Source of the DNA: Vibrio sp. qd031
Lineage (GTDB): Bacteria > Pseudomonadota > Gammaproteobacteria > Enterobacterales > Vibrionaceae
NCBI RefSeq assembly: GCF_002100145.1
Contig: NZ_JXQD01000025.1
Span: forward strand, 468,166-532,165
DNA length: 64,000 nucleotides
Direction of reading: 5' to 3'
Position numbers and translations under genes: made by a program. Positions 53,344-62,717 of the stretch are shown one piece after another (positions within the stretch are counted from its first letter, which is position 1; every line of letters starts with the position of its first letter). A model generated the notes under the pieces. It was not told the origin of the DNA, made no database searches, and saw only the letters and a list, made by a program, of their open reading frames with translations.

Positions 53344-54240
53344 TCAAGACTCTAGTGAGGCCTTCCATTCGCTCAGTCGTTCAATATGTTCTGGGCCTAT
53401 GCCGCAGCAGCCCCCAATAATAGTAGCGCCAGCATCATACCACTGCTGGGCAAAGCGCAAATACTCGTCTGGTGACACACTCCGCTCTGCTTGAAAAAGT
53501 GTATTGGCTTGATGGTCGGGATCAATCGCGGTGAAGTTATTGGCGTAAACGCCCACTTCAATCTCTTTACCTTGTTCAGCTGCGCATAATTTAGCGTCTA
53601 CTACCGCCTGCAACATGACCTCTGGCATTGAACAGTTAAATAATACCTTACTCTCTCCGGCATTTAATACTGCTTGTATGGCGTCAGTGACTGACTCGCC
53701 TGAACGAATGCATGCTGCCTCCTTAACAGTGTCTTGCAGTGAAAAGGCGTAGTAGCTTGGCAGTGTGCTGCTTGAGAGGACAATCTGTGCAGACTGAAAT
53801 TCTTCAATGGAAGAGAGTGTTTCTACCATCCACAGATCGGCATGATCGCGTTGGGCTGTATAGAGGGTCTGGTATATATCTTCTGCACGCTGTTTATCAA
53901 ACAGATCCGGTCGATAGCTCCCCATGGGTGGCGGGAGGCATCCCGCAACGTGCACATTAGGGTGTTTCAAAGTAACATCTTTGGCCAATTTTGCTGCCAA
54001 ACGAGCAAGCTGAGCACCTTGTTGTCGGTAACGTTCTTCACCGAGGTGAAAGGGCACACAGGCATAACTGTTGGTAATAATGACCTCTGCGCCAGCATCA
54101 ATAAAGCGTTGATGTGCTTGAGTAACATGCTGTGGCGACTCAATTAGGGCTTGTGCGCTCCAAAGAGGTTGAGAAAAAGGAGCCCCGATGCGTTTTAGCT
54201 CGCGACCCATACCGCCGTCGAGAAGAGTTAATGGCTTCAT
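53344..54240 (-). CDS. homocysteine S-methyltransferase family protein
   Basis: This 298-residue protein has the zinc methyltransferase fold. TLLDGGMGRELKRIGAPFSQPLWSAQALIE starts it, ITNSYACVPFHLGE carries the first ligand region, VLFNCSMPEVM the next Cys, and IIGGCCGIGPEHI the final double-Cys zinc motif. Members transfer the methyl of S-methylmethionine or AdoMet to homocysteine (MmuM-like), or act on betaine. It is about 300 residues, as for MmuM. It stands alone on the minus strand. The methyl donor is not certain. Confidence 0.9.
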   Translation of the reverse strand: MKPLTLLDGGMGRELKRIGAPFSQPLWSAQALIESPQHVTQAHQRFIDAGAEVIITNSYACVPFHLGEERYRQQGAQLARLAAKLAKDVTLKHPNVHVAGCLPPPMGSYRPDLFDKQRAEDIYQTLYTAQRDHADLWMVETLSSIEEFQSAQIVLSSSTLPSYYAFSLQDTVKEAACIRSGESVTDAIQAVLNAGESKVLFNCSMPEVMLQAVVDAKLCAAEQGKEIEVGVYANNFTAIDPDHQANTLFQAERSVSPDEYLRFAQQWYDAGATIIGGCCGIGPEHIERLSEWKASLES

Positions 54241-54400
54241 AGTGTTGTTTAAGTGAATGCTAGAGACAGGCTCTATCCTAATCTCAAATGGATCATATTG
54301 GTATCTTTGTCACGACACCGTAATCTTTGATATAGAATTATTGCTGATATTTATCGGTCAGGGATGTGGGAGATGAACACAGGACATAACGTATAAGTAG

Positions 54401-54425
54401 AAGCGACCCGAGGGCCGCTTTTTAA
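54401..54425 (+). terminator. orphan + strand intrinsic terminator
   Basis: AAGCGACC and GGCCGCTT form a stem with one mismatch and a CGAG loop, followed by TTTTT. It is the right shape for a rho-independent terminator on the + strand. Yet both neighbouring genes are on the minus strand and no + gene ends nearby. The rest of 54241-54540 shows no credible gene. A short RNA transcribed rightward from about 54,300 would explain it. Confidence 0.55.
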
Positions 54426-54540
54426 ACGGTACAGTTATAGAACACAAGCGGACGAATGACGAGTAATGAAGTAGGTGACCAATGACGAAGTGTCATACTT
54501 ATCTGCATGAATGGCAGTAACCTGTGCAGGTGACGGCAAA

Positions 54541-55722
54541 TTAGGCAAGTTCAGTTTTATGGACAGTCTTTGTCGCTTTTGCAGCGAGTAGGTAGCCAAA
54601 CCATAAGCCTAATGTACACAGCATGATCACCGCACCAGTGACTTCTAGCGCGTTGTAGGCAAAGGCGGCGACTAACGCACTGGCTAAACTACTGATGGCT
54701 ATCTGGAAGCTATTTTGGAAGCCCGCTGCAGTGGCAGGACTTTCTTTTGCGCTGCTCAATGCTTTACTTACGACGATTGGGTAAAGCGCACCATTGACCA
54801 TAGCAACAAAGCAGAACGGTATTAGCAACGGCCAAATTGTGGTCATCGCGGTTTGCGAGAATATACCGACTAACGAGGTCGCTACAGTAAACACAATCAG
54901 TAGAGCAAATAGCGTTTTGTCCGAGCCAAATTTTGGCGTACATTTTTTACCCAGAAAACCACCGATGATAAAGGCAATAGTTTGTGGTACAAAACTTAAC
55001 CCAATATCTTTTGGCGAGTAACCCAGTTTATTCATGATTTCTGGCATACCAGTGAGGTAGGCAAAAAACACCGCTGACGCAAACGCATAGATCGTAATGT
55101 TACCCATATAGACTTTTGACTTGACGAGATTTCCAACATCTTGGGTAAAGCTACTTTGTTTTGCTGTAACCTTCGTTGCAGGCTGCGCCAGCGATGCGAC
55201 GATAAGCAAGCCACCAATAACTGTTAGTGCAGTAAAGATACTTTCCCAACCGAATGTGCTTAGAAGCAATACACCTAGCTGAGGAGCAAGTGCCGGAGAA
55301 AGAGCGACAAGAGGCATAATGGTTGCGAGCAATTGCTGGCTCGTTTTTTCAGGGTAGCGACGAATAACCATTGCTTGCCAAATTACAGCAGGTGCACATA
55401 CCCCTACAGCCTGAACAAAGCGAAATCCTAGAAGTTGAGACACTTCAGTACTTTGAGTCAGCCCAAATGATGCTGCCGTAAAGATGAGCAATCCCATAAT
55501 CAGTGAGTTTCGATCACCATATTTATCGGACAACATACCCCAGACGATCTGACCTATCCCCAAGCCGGCTAAGAAAACGGTTAGTGATAGCGCCATTTGT
55601 TGCGGACCAGTAGCCAAAGAGGTTTGCATCGCATCAAACGCAGGCAAGTACATATCGGTTGCGACAAAACCCAGCATAGACAATGCGGAGAGGTAAAAAA
55701 TTTGGTACTTAGATACGGTCAT
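54541..55722 (-). CDS. punC: purine nucleoside MFS transporter
   Basis: This 393-residue, 12-span transporter is very close in motif order to E. coli PunC (YdhC) of the Bcr/CflA group. LSMLGFVATDMYLPAFDAMQ near the start, GRMLSDKYGD-like loop WGMLSDKYGDRNSL, FRFVQAVGVCAPAVIWQAMV and IMPLVALSPALAPQLG all match. PunC transports purine nucleosides such as adenosine and inosine. It is divergent from the LysR-type gene punR, exactly as in E. coli, with a 27-bp palindrome between. This supports the assignment strongly. Direction of transport is not settled here. Confidence 0.9.
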   Translation of the reverse strand: MTVSKYQIFYLSALSMLGFVATDMYLPAFDAMQTSLATGPQQMALSLTVFLAGLGIGQIVWGMLSDKYGDRNSLIMGLLIFTAASFGLTQSTEVSQLLGFRFVQAVGVCAPAVIWQAMVIRRYPEKTSQQLLATIMPLVALSPALAPQLGVLLLSTFGWESIFTALTVIGGLLIVASLAQPATKVTAKQSSFTQDVGNLVKSKVYMGNITIYAFASAVFFAYLTGMPEIMNKLGYSPKDIGLSFVPQTIAFIIGGFLGKKCTPKFGSDKTLFALLIVFTVATSLVGIFSQTAMTTIWPLLIPFCFVAMVNGALYPIVVSKALSSAKESPATAAGFQNSFQIAISSLASALVAAFAYNALEVTGAVIMLCTLGLWFGYLLAAKATKTVHKTELA

Positions 55723-55835
55723 GCTATCTCATTTAAATTATTTGATTGTAAATATTCAGTGTTTAGCGACTAACATCGCAGTTGGCGAGGATTTTATGGG
55801 TATTAGGGCGTACAATTAAGCGATAATCTTTGTGG

Positions 55836-55862
55836 TTATCAATCAAATTATTTGATTGATAA
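55836..55862. promoter_or_regulatory. 27-bp perfect palindrome, PunR operator candidate
   Basis: TTATCAATCAAAT, a central T and the exact reverse complement give a flawless 27-bp dyad 30 bp before the punR start. A partly matching site AATTATTTGATTG overlaps 55738-55749, just upstream of punC. It is the likely binding site for the divergent LysR-type regulator, and self-repression plus activation of punC is a sensible reading. Confidence 0.75.
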
Positions 55863-55892
55863 AATTACATAGCGTTAAAAGGGTGTAAGTAC

Positions 55893-56801
55893 ATGTTTTC
55901 ACGGTCTTCTTTAGAAATGTTGGTCACCGTTGCGCGGTTGGAAAGTTTTACGGCTGCCGCTGAGGTGTTGCATAAAGTCCCATCGGCGATTAGCTACTCG
56001 GTACGACAGGTGGAACAAGAGTTGGATGTGGTGTTATTTAAACGGCTTCCTAGGCGGGTCGAACTGACTCCTGCTGGCCAAATATTTATCGAAGAAGCAC
56101 GGTCATTGCTGTTAAAAATGGAACAAGCGACGGTGCAAACTCAGCGCGCCGCTTTAGGGTGGCAGTCGCGTCTTAGAGTGACTTTGGACAATGTGGTTAA
56201 GCTCGACCGCTTGCAACCCATGGTGGACGATTTCTACCGCACATTCGAACACGCAGAGCTTCAGATCAATATGGAAGTGTATAACGGCTCGTGGGAGGCC
56301 ATATCTCAAGGCCGAACCGATGTGGTCATTGGTGCTACGTCATCCATTCCAGTCAACGGTGACTTTGAAGTTAAAGACATGGGGCATTTGCAGTGGCAGT
56401 TTGTGGTGGCCAATACTCATCCTCTTTCGCAAGTGACCCACCTTACAGAGGATCAACTCTCGCAATATCCATTTATTTGCCTTGATGACACCTCAACACA
56501 ACTGCCCAAAAGGCACATGGGAAACTACCCTCAGCAGCGACGTTTGCTGTTACCCAATTGGCACAGTGCAGTCTCTATGATTCGCAGCGGAGGTGGCGTA
56601 GGTTATTTACCTAAACACATCGCTAACCCAATGCTAGAAGAAGGAGAGTTGATTGCAAAAGAAATTCCCGCAAAACAGCCAGACAGCCACTGCTGCCTAG
56701 TGTGGAAAAGAGACCCCAATCACAAGTTACTGAGCTGGTTTATCGACTATTTAGGGAACAGTCAGCAATTGCATTCTCAATGGCTATCTTCCAAGAATTA
56801 A
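55893..56801 (+). CDS. punR: LysR-type regulator of the purine transporter
   Basis: This 302-residue protein matches E. coli PunR (YdhB). The helix-turn-helix is SFTAAAEVLHKVPSAISYSVRQVEQEL. The effector domain has WQSRLRVTLDNVVKLDRLQPMVDDFYRTF, NGSWEAISQGRTDVVIGATSSIPV and the C-terminal PDSHCCLVWKRD. PunR activates punC when bound to purine nucleosides. Divergent placement with a shared palindrome supports that role here. The length and the Cys pair near the C terminus agree with the family. Confidence 0.9.
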   Translation: MFSRSSLEMLVTVARLESFTAAAEVLHKVPSAISYSVRQVEQELDVVLFKRLPRRVELTPAGQIFIEEARSLLLKMEQATVQTQRAALGWQSRLRVTLDNVVKLDRLQPMVDDFYRTFEHAELQINMEVYNGSWEAISQGRTDVVIGATSSIPVNGDFEVKDMGHLQWQFVVANTHPLSQVTHLTEDQLSQYPFICLDDTSTQLPKRHMGNYPQQRRLLLPNWHSAVSMIRSGGGVGYLPKHIANPMLEEGELIAKEIPAKQPDSHCCLVWKRDPNHKLLSWFIDYLGNSQQLHSQWLSSKN

Positions 56802-57031
56802 TTGTGTTTAGAGTTCAATGGGTGTCTCATTCGTTGCGCAAGGTTTGTGCGGTTTCAGTGAATAGCTAAGGGTAGTGCGTTGGTAAATTGATCGTGGTCA
56901 ATTGTTAGGTAAAGCAATGTAAATTATTGAAAAGATGAGTAAAACAAAAGGCTTACATATAGTGCGGGTATTATAGTTGGAGCTTAGCAACTGTGGCTAG
57001 TGTTTTGGCTTACAGGCGAAAAGGAAACCGC

Positions 57032-58381
57032 ATGAAAAATATCAAACTGACTTATTTGTTTCTACTTGGGATTGTCTCTGCAGCATGGGTGCTTGCCGCT
57101 GATTTCTCTACTTACTCTGGCACGTTTATGAGCTTGCGTGGATTTATGGTTGATTACACCGGATTTATGTCAATAGCGGTGATGAGCGTAGCGATGATTT
57201 TGGCGGCGCGACCCAGGTTTATTGAACCTATGATTAACGGGCTAGATAAAGGCTATAGACTTCATAAATGGCTTGGGATCACCGCATTAGTCACGTCAGT
57301 AACACATTTCCTCTTTGCTGTCGGTCCCAAGTGGGCATTTTCTCTGGGATTATTGGAAGGTGGTTCTCGAGGAGGAAGAGGGCCGCGCGGAGCGGGCGGC
57401 CAAGAGTTAGATGCACTAGCGACATGGTTGAGAAGTCAGCGAAGCCTCGCAGAAACCGTCGGTGAGTGGGCTTTTTACATTACCGTTGTACTAATAGCGC
57501 TGGCGTTAATCAAACGCGTGGCATATAACCGCAGTTTTAACTTCCACCGAGTGTTTTCAGTGGTCTATTTGGCCTTAGTGTTTCATGCGCTGATACTGGT
57601 GAAAACATCGTATTGGATGCAGCCAATCGGGTGGCTCACCGCGATATTGTTAATCGGTGGGACCGTTTCCGCGCTGTTAAGTTTGTTTGGTGCAATAGGC
57701 GCGCGAAACCGACATAAAGCAACCGTCGATAAAGTGACTCGTTTCAATAACACTCAACAAGTTAAAATAGATGTCACACTAGACGGTCGTTGGCCAGGTC
57801 ACCGAGCAGGGCAGTTTGCGTTCGTGCGATTTAATGACACTAAAGAAGCGCACCCATTTACCCTTTCATCGGCTTGGGAAGACGACAATCGTGCGTCGTT
57901 TATAGTGAAAGCACTCGGCGATCATACCCAGCAGATCGTGCATTCAATATCAACGGGAGCAGAGGTATCCGTTGAAGGACCGTATGGAGAGTTTGACTTC
58001 GCGAGTCAGAAAGATGAGCAGGTTTGGATTGCTGGTGGTATTGGCATCACGCCGTTTTTAGCCAGAATGAAGTACTTAGCGATGACAAAACGCTTTGAAC
58101 AACCCACCACCTTGTTCTATTGCGTTAAAGAAATGGATGTGCCAATGATCGAGTACGTCAGTCGCGCTGCAAAAAACGCTAATGTGAAACTTTATATCTT
58201 TGTCGAAGATAGAGATGGACAAATAAATGCAGAGATCCTGAAGCAACGGGTGGCAAATTGGCGACACGCAGACTACTGGTTCTGCGGGCCCACTCAGTTT
58301 GGTAAGGCCATTCAGTCAGATCTAGTTGATTCGGGCATTGCGAAAGACGCTTTTCATCAAGAACTGTTTGAGATGCGGTAA
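57032..58381 (+). CDS. ferric-reductase-like flavocytochrome
   Basis: This 449-residue membrane enzyme has ferric-reductase transmembrane helices with haem His in HKWLGITALVTSVTHFLFA and NFHRVFSVVYLALVFHALIL. The flavin site is HPFTLSSAWED, the NAD(P)H region IAGGIGITPFLARMKYL, and YWFCGPTQFGKAI is near the end. A Gly/Arg-rich insertion (GGSRGGRGPRGAGG) separates two spans. Electrons from NAD(P)H pass by FAD and haem to an outer acceptor. Iron(III) is likely but other acceptors are possible. I place the start at ATG 57032 with AAGGAA; the longer frame to 56993 has no ribosome site. Confidence 0.85.
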   Translation: MKNIKLTYLFLLGIVSAAWVLAADFSTYSGTFMSLRGFMVDYTGFMSIAVMSVAMILAARPRFIEPMINGLDKGYRLHKWLGITALVTSVTHFLFAVGPKWAFSLGLLEGGSRGGRGPRGAGGQELDALATWLRSQRSLAETVGEWAFYITVVLIALALIKRVAYNRSFNFHRVFSVVYLALVFHALILVKTSYWMQPIGWLTAILLIGGTVSALLSLFGAIGARNRHKATVDKVTRFNNTQQVKIDVTLDGRWPGHRAGQFAFVRFNDTKEAHPFTLSSAWEDDNRASFIVKALGDHTQQIVHSISTGAEVSVEGPYGEFDFASQKDEQVWIAGGIGITPFLARMKYLAMTKRFEQPTTLFYCVKEMDVPMIEYVSRAAKNANVKLYIFVEDRDGQINAEILKQRVANWRHADYWFCGPTQFGKAIQSDLVDSGIAKDAFHQELFEMR

Positions 58382-58440
58382 CCTTTACCAGCGATCATTT
58401 AGTCGCATGGTTGGTTGATGGATCGCGACAGGATTGAATT

Positions 58441-58469
58441 AAAACCGTGGCTGACAGGCTGCGGTTTTT
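58441..58469 (+). terminator. terminator after flavocytochrome gene
   Basis: AAAACCG and CGGTTTTT enclose a GC-containing loop, giving a stem followed by a T run, 60 bp after the stop. Confidence 0.6.
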
Positions 58470-58559
58470 GTTTATGTGGCTCAGTATGTTATATACAGTA
58501 CTCTATGGTTATTTAGCCGCTAACCCATATCGTCACCTCGTCAATATCTTGGAGTTAAC

Positions 58560-59558
58560 ATGTCAATATCGCTCAACCAAAGCATCGTTCCTATGTATCC
58601 AACATTACAAGCGCTGGACGTGGATGCGCTAGATTCAGGAGAGCACAAGTTTTGGTTTGCCGTAGCGACAGACGCGATCGGGCATCCGCAAACACTGCCA
58701 GTGCGTGTGTTTAAAGGAAACAAGCCAGGTCGAAAAATCATGATCACAGCTGGTATTCATGGTGATGAGCAGAACGGGATTTTGACCGCGCAAAAATTAG
58801 CACGCGAGCTAGTCAGTAAAATGGTGGCTGGGGTCGTGACTATTGTTCCCGCTATTAACCTTTCTGGTATTGCTCGGCACAGTCGGGATTTTCACTCGGC
58901 AGCGCCAGATAGCTCATCGACCAATTTAAATCGAGTCTTCCCTGGGCAAGAAGACGGTGACGATGCGCATCGTTATGCGCACAGCCTTTGGACTCATCTA
59001 CTTAAACCTAATGCAGACTTAGCCATTGATCTGCATTCACAAACCTCGGGCTCGGCCTATCCATTGTATGCGTTTGCCGATTATCGGTTAGACGATGCGC
59101 TGTCCATGGCTCGTCTGATTAATCCCGATGTGATCCTTAATGACCCAGGCGATCCCGGAATTTTAGAAACCGCCTACAACCGAGCGGGTATCCCATCGGT
59201 AACATTAGAAATTGGTGTAGGTCGGTATACCGACCTCATCATGGTAGATAGAGCGGTAGAAGGTCTGCTGAATATTTTGCGAGCCTATAAGTTGATTGAG
59301 GGTGAGGTAAAAACGCAAACCTTACCCTGCGTCGAAGGGGATATCATAACCAGCGTGCGTGCGAAGCAAGGTGGCTTTGTCCTTTGTCACGTCACTTTGC
59401 TCGAAAAGGTGCGCCAAGGTGAGCACATCGCTACGCAATACAACAGTTTTGGCGATATTATCGACGAATACTATTCGCCCGGTGATGGTGTTGTGATCAG
59501 TCATAACGTTGAGTCGGTCAGAGCCCCTGGGTCTTTGGTGGTTCGCTTAATAAGCTAA
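58560..59558 (+). CDS. succinylglutamate desuccinylase/aspartoacylase family protein
   Basis: This 332-residue zinc hydrolase of the M14-related AstE/AspA family has IMITAGIHGDEQNGI with the first His and Glu ligands at about residues 65-70. Then come TNLNRVFPGQEDGDDAHRYAH, DLAIDLHSQTSG with the second zinc His, and VTLEIGVG with the catalytic Glu. It should remove an acyl group from an N-acyl amino acid or similar amide. No arginine-catabolism genes lie near, so it is not assigned as astE. The ATG at 58560 has GGAG upstream. Confidence 0.87.
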   Translation: MSISLNQSIVPMYPTLQALDVDALDSGEHKFWFAVATDAIGHPQTLPVRVFKGNKPGRKIMITAGIHGDEQNGILTAQKLARELVSKMVAGVVTIVPAINLSGIARHSRDFHSAAPDSSSTNLNRVFPGQEDGDDAHRYAHSLWTHLLKPNADLAIDLHSQTSGSAYPLYAFADYRLDDALSMARLINPDVILNDPGDPGILETAYNRAGIPSVTLEIGVGRYTDLIMVDRAVEGLLNILRAYKLIEGEVKTQTLPCVEGDIITSVRAKQGGFVLCHVTLLEKVRQGEHIATQYNSFGDIIDEYYSPGDGVVISHNVESVRAPGSLVVRLIS

Positions 59559-59623
59559 ACGGATGTTGGCCTATCTACTTAAACCCTTTATTACGTTAAT
59601 AATTGACTAGGAATAAACCAACC

Positions 59624-60253
59624 ATGAAAACGGTACTGTGTTTTGGTGATTCAAATACCTGGGGATACGCCCCAGACTTACCGCGACGTTACAATGAAAC
59701 AGAGCGCTGGACCATGCGATTGCAAGATGCGCTGCAAGGGCGCTATCGCGTTATAGAAGAGGGGCAAAATAGCCGAACCACGGTATTCGAAGACCCGTTT
59801 GAAATTGGCAAGAAGGGGCTTGACTATTTACTGCCTTGTCTCGAAAGCCATCACCCAGATCTGGTGATCATTCTGTTGGGAACCAATGATCTTAAATCTC
59901 GATATAACGTGGCAGCGAGTGACATATCGAAAGGTGCTGCTCGTTTGGTTCAGGTCGTTCAACAGTTTCACCACGGGTTTATGGAAAAGCCACCAGAGGT
60001 GTTATTGATATCACCGCCACACGTTCTAGAAGTCGGCAATGGTCAAGAAGGTTTCGACGGTGCAGAGGATAAATCGAAACAGTTGGCACATTATTATGCG
60101 CTACGAGCAGACGAACTTAATTGTCACTTCTTGGATGCAGCAAAGCTGATCCGGCCATGCGATAAAGAGGGGATTCATTGGCCAGTCGATCAACATGCGA
60201 CGTTGGCAAAACACCTATCTTCGCTGGTTCCAACCTTAATTCCTGCTGCCTAA
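59624..60253 (+). CDS. SGNH-type esterase
   Basis: This 209-residue hydrolase has the Ser block VLCFGDSNTWGY, the Gly region, LLGTNDLKS with the oxyanion Asn, and the C-terminal Asp-His pair in EGIHWPVDQHA. It is close to the small arylesterase/acetylxylan-type group. No signal peptide is seen, so it is cytosolic. I place the start at ATG 59624. It follows the M14-family gene and may share its transcript, though 65 bp lie between. It ends in a strong terminator. Confidence 0.88.
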   Translation: MKTVLCFGDSNTWGYAPDLPRRYNETERWTMRLQDALQGRYRVIEEGQNSRTTVFEDPFEIGKKGLDYLLPCLESHHPDLVIILLGTNDLKSRYNVAASDISKGAARLVQVVQQFHHGFMEKPPEVLLISPPHVLEVGNGQEGFDGAEDKSKQLAHYYALRADELNCHFLDAAKLIRPCDKEGIHWPVDQHATLAKHLSSLVPTLIPAA

Positions 60254-60261
60254 CGGGTATT

Positions 60262-60288
60262 AAAAAAGCGAGCAATGCTCGCTTTTTT
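60262..60288. terminator. bidirectional intrinsic terminator
   Basis: AAAAAAGCGAGCA and TGCTCGCTTTTTT form a hairpin with A and T tracts on each side. It ends the esterase gene and the convergent membrane-protein gene. Confidence 0.92.
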
Positions 60289-60308
60289 GGGTCGTTGGGT
60301 TCACTTTT

Positions 60309-61502
60309 CTAGGCCGTTTTCATGTTTTTTTCTAGATTGAACACCGTTTTTCCCATCAACTTGAACATCACGGCAGTGGTTTTAAGTTGAAGCACCAGAA
60401 TCGGTAACAACAAGATGAAGTGAGCCAAGCTGTACTTAACGATAATAGCATTGCCAATTAGCGCGTAGTTCACGAAAAAGAACCCAAATACTACCAGTGC
60501 AACACCCGGGCACACTAGACCGAATGTGGCTGGATTGGTTTTGTCACCAGACACAAACTCTGCAAAATAACCATTACGTTTCATTGCTTTAAGCCCAAAC
60601 AGTCCCACAAAAAGCTGCAGTCCCAAAATAGCGCCCATCACCGTGATAAATTGGCTGTTAATAAGCGGTGCATCAAAATTATGGTGTGTACCCATGGTGT
60701 AGCGAACGTAAGTAATGCCAAGCAGCGTTAATATTGGGATTAGGATCCAAAGCGTTGGTGAGCCATTAAGGTCTAGCCCATTCTTAACGATTTGAGAAAA
60801 CCCATTAATAAGCCAAATAACGGTAGTCACTGCAGCAAGCACGCCAAACATAACCGCAAGGGTGAGTGATACGCCACTGACTAATGTGCTGTGACTCATC
60901 GCCCCAGGGGCTGCAAGACCTACCGCCACCATAGCAAAGGTAAAGGGTGCGAGTAGTTGACTAAAATTAGTGTTGGCATCGGGATTAAATTTGCCAGCCA
61001 TAACGACATTGGTTAGGAAGCGGCCATAAATAGTCAAAGCCCATACGCCAACGCTTAAAAACCCTAATGTTGCAACAGGAAATACCGGTTGGATGAACTG
61101 CCACAAGTTTGGCACAAACAGCGAACCTAGAATAAAGCCCATATTGATAGACATTGACACAGTTAATGGCATGGCCATCTCTGTTACCGCTGCGTTAGTT
61201 GAACGAAGTTGGTTGATGTCATCGCTGTGCTTGAACTGACGAAACTGTTTGAAGTTCCAACCCAGTAGGGTGAAATGGAGAATTGCCAGACCCAAAACTA
61301 TTGATAGCACCAGCAGAATCAAAATCGAAGCGATCCCACCTTGAGCAACGATGGGTAACCAATGTTCCATTGCAGCCATCGGAGTGCCTTTGTGTGGAAC
61401 GAGGAACATCAGGTACATAAAAAACGAGACAGCCAGACCACCTGGACCTAATGCTGCGAGAAAATAGAGTGGGGAATAGTGTTTAACATTTTGAACTAAC
61501 AT
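60309..61502 (-). CDS. multi-pass membrane protein, TsoY-like
   Basis: This 397-residue integral membrane protein has about ten spans, including LYFLAALGPGGLAVSFFMYLMFLV at the start and a later HFILLLPILVLQLKTTAVMF. It resembles proteins annotated TsoY (related to the tellurite/dicarboxylate TDT transporters), some of which are selenoproteins; this one uses ordinary codons (VCPG near the C terminus). I place the start at ATG 61502, with AAGGAG 7 nt upstream, over ATG 61523. The family name is from memory. The substrate is unknown. It is divergent from the phn operon. Confidence 0.6.
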   Translation of the reverse strand: MLVQNVKHYSPLYFLAALGPGGLAVSFFMYLMFLVPHKGTPMAAMEHWLPIVAQGGIASILILLVLSIVLGLAILHFTLLGWNFKQFRQFKHSDDINQLRSTNAAVTEMAMPLTVSMSINMGFILGSLFVPNLWQFIQPVFPVATLGFLSVGVWALTIYGRFLTNVVMAGKFNPDANTNFSQLLAPFTFAMVAVGLAAPGAMSHSTLVSGVSLTLAVMFGVLAAVTTVIWLINGFSQIVKNGLDLNGSPTLWILIPILTLLGITYVRYTMGTHHNFDAPLINSQFITVMGAILGLQLFVGLFGLKAMKRNGYFAEFVSGDKTNPATFGLVCPGVALVVFGFFFVNYALIGNAIIVKYSLAHFILLLPILVLQLKTTAVMFKLMGKTVFNLEKNMKTA

Positions 61503-61684
61503 GATGAGCTCCTTGCCATACAAAGTATATTAGCGAAACCTAATGCAAGAATAATAACAGCATTTCCTTTATTAGCAATATCTAATTTAGTGATTTCTAT
61601 TATTTGCGGCTTTTTAGTCGTGACCCGTTTTTTGAATTTGTGGCTAGTGTTTGAATTAACATTTTGTTTCATTGTGACTTTTTG

Positions 61685-61724
61685 CTGTCATTTAAGTTAA
61701 AAGTGACTGTCATACTTTCACTTT
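61685..61724 (+). promoter_or_regulatory. Pho box upstream of phnD
   Basis: CTGTCAT at 61685 and again at 61707 are 22 bp apart, two helical turns. Each is followed by AT-rich units of 11 bp (TTAAGTTAAAA, ACTTTCACTTT). This matches the PhoB site, whose consensus is repeated CTGTCAT every 11 bp. It lies about 50 bp upstream of the phnD start and explains induction of the operon under phosphate starvation. Confidence 0.85.
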
Positions 61725-61765
61725 ACTTTGTGTGCTCCGTCACAAACCTAACTGGACACACATTA

Positions 61766-62704
61766 ATGAAACTCATCAAATCCCTCGTCGCAGCGTCTAT
61801 CGCTGTTTCATGCAGCGCGTTTGCTTTGGATGCTCGCTACGAAGATCGTTCTGGTAACCTAGTTGCAGACGTCCCTACCGAGAAAAGTGAATGGCAAGAT
61901 CCATCTACATTGATTTTTGCTTACACGCCGGTTGAAGATCCTGCGGTATATGCGGATGTGTGGAGCGAGTTTTTGGCGCACATGGAAAAGACAACCGGCA
62001 AAAATGTTCGCTTTTTCCCAGTACAAAGTAACGCGGCACAAATCGAAGCGATGCGCTCTGGCCGACTGCATGTCGCCGGGTTTAATACTGGCTCAACGCC
62101 ACTTGCGGTAAATTGTGCAGGATTTGCCCCCTTTACTATGATGGCCGCAGAAGACGGCTCATTTGGGTATGAGATGGAAATCATTACTCACCCAGACTCT
62201 GGCATTAACAGTGTTGAAGAGCTTAAAGGTAAAAATCTAGCCTTTACGTCTCAAACGTCTAATTCGGGTTTTAAAGCGCCATCTGCGATCTTAGCTGCGG
62301 AATATGCGATGCACCCAGAAAAAGACTTCACCCCAGCGTTCTCTGGTGCTCATGATAACTCTATCTTAGGCGTGGCTCATCGCGATTACGATGCAGCTGC
62401 CGTTGCTAATTCAGTACTCAATCGTATGCTTTCTCGCAATGTTGTAAATGACGAGAACGTAACGTCTATCTACAAGTCACAGACGTTCCCTACTACTGCG
62501 TACGGCATGGCTCATAACCTCCACCCAGAACTACAAGAGAAGATCATGCAGTCGTTTTTCACCTTCGATTGGGCTGGAAGTAAGCTAAAAGAAGAATTTG
62601 AGCGTAACGGTGAATCTCAATTTATCCCAATCACCTACCAAGAACACTGGGAAGTGATCCGTACTATCGACACCGCGAACGACGTGTCGTACAGCTGCAG
62701 TTAA
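61766..62704 (+). CDS. phnD: phosphonate/phosphite ABC substrate-binding protein
   Basis: This 312-residue periplasmic protein has the signal peptide [20 protein letters not shown]. The mature part reads [27 protein letters not shown], then [27 protein letters not shown] and [19 protein letters not shown], which matches PhnD. It binds phosphonate or phosphite for PhnC and PhnE. I place the start at ATG 61766; the upstream in-frame ATG at 61664 precedes the Pho box and would not have a signal peptide. It is first in the Pho-controlled operon. Confidence 0.92.
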   Translation: MKLIKSLVAASIAVSCSAFALDARYEDRSGNLVADVPTEKSEWQDPSTLIFAYTPVEDPAVYADVWSEFLAHMEKTTGKNVRFFPVQSNAAQIEAMRSGRLHVAGFNTGSTPLAVNCAGFAPFTMMAAEDGSFGYEMEIITHPDSGINSVEELKGKNLAFTSQTSNSGFKAPSAILAAEYAMHPEKDFTPAFSGAHDNSILGVAHRDYDAAAVANSVLNRMLSRNVVNDENVTSIYKSQTFPTTAYGMAHNLHPELQEKIMQSFFTFDWAGSKLKEEFERNGESQFIPITYQEHWEVIRTIDTANDVSYSCS

Positions 62705-62717
62705 TAGAGAGATCATT

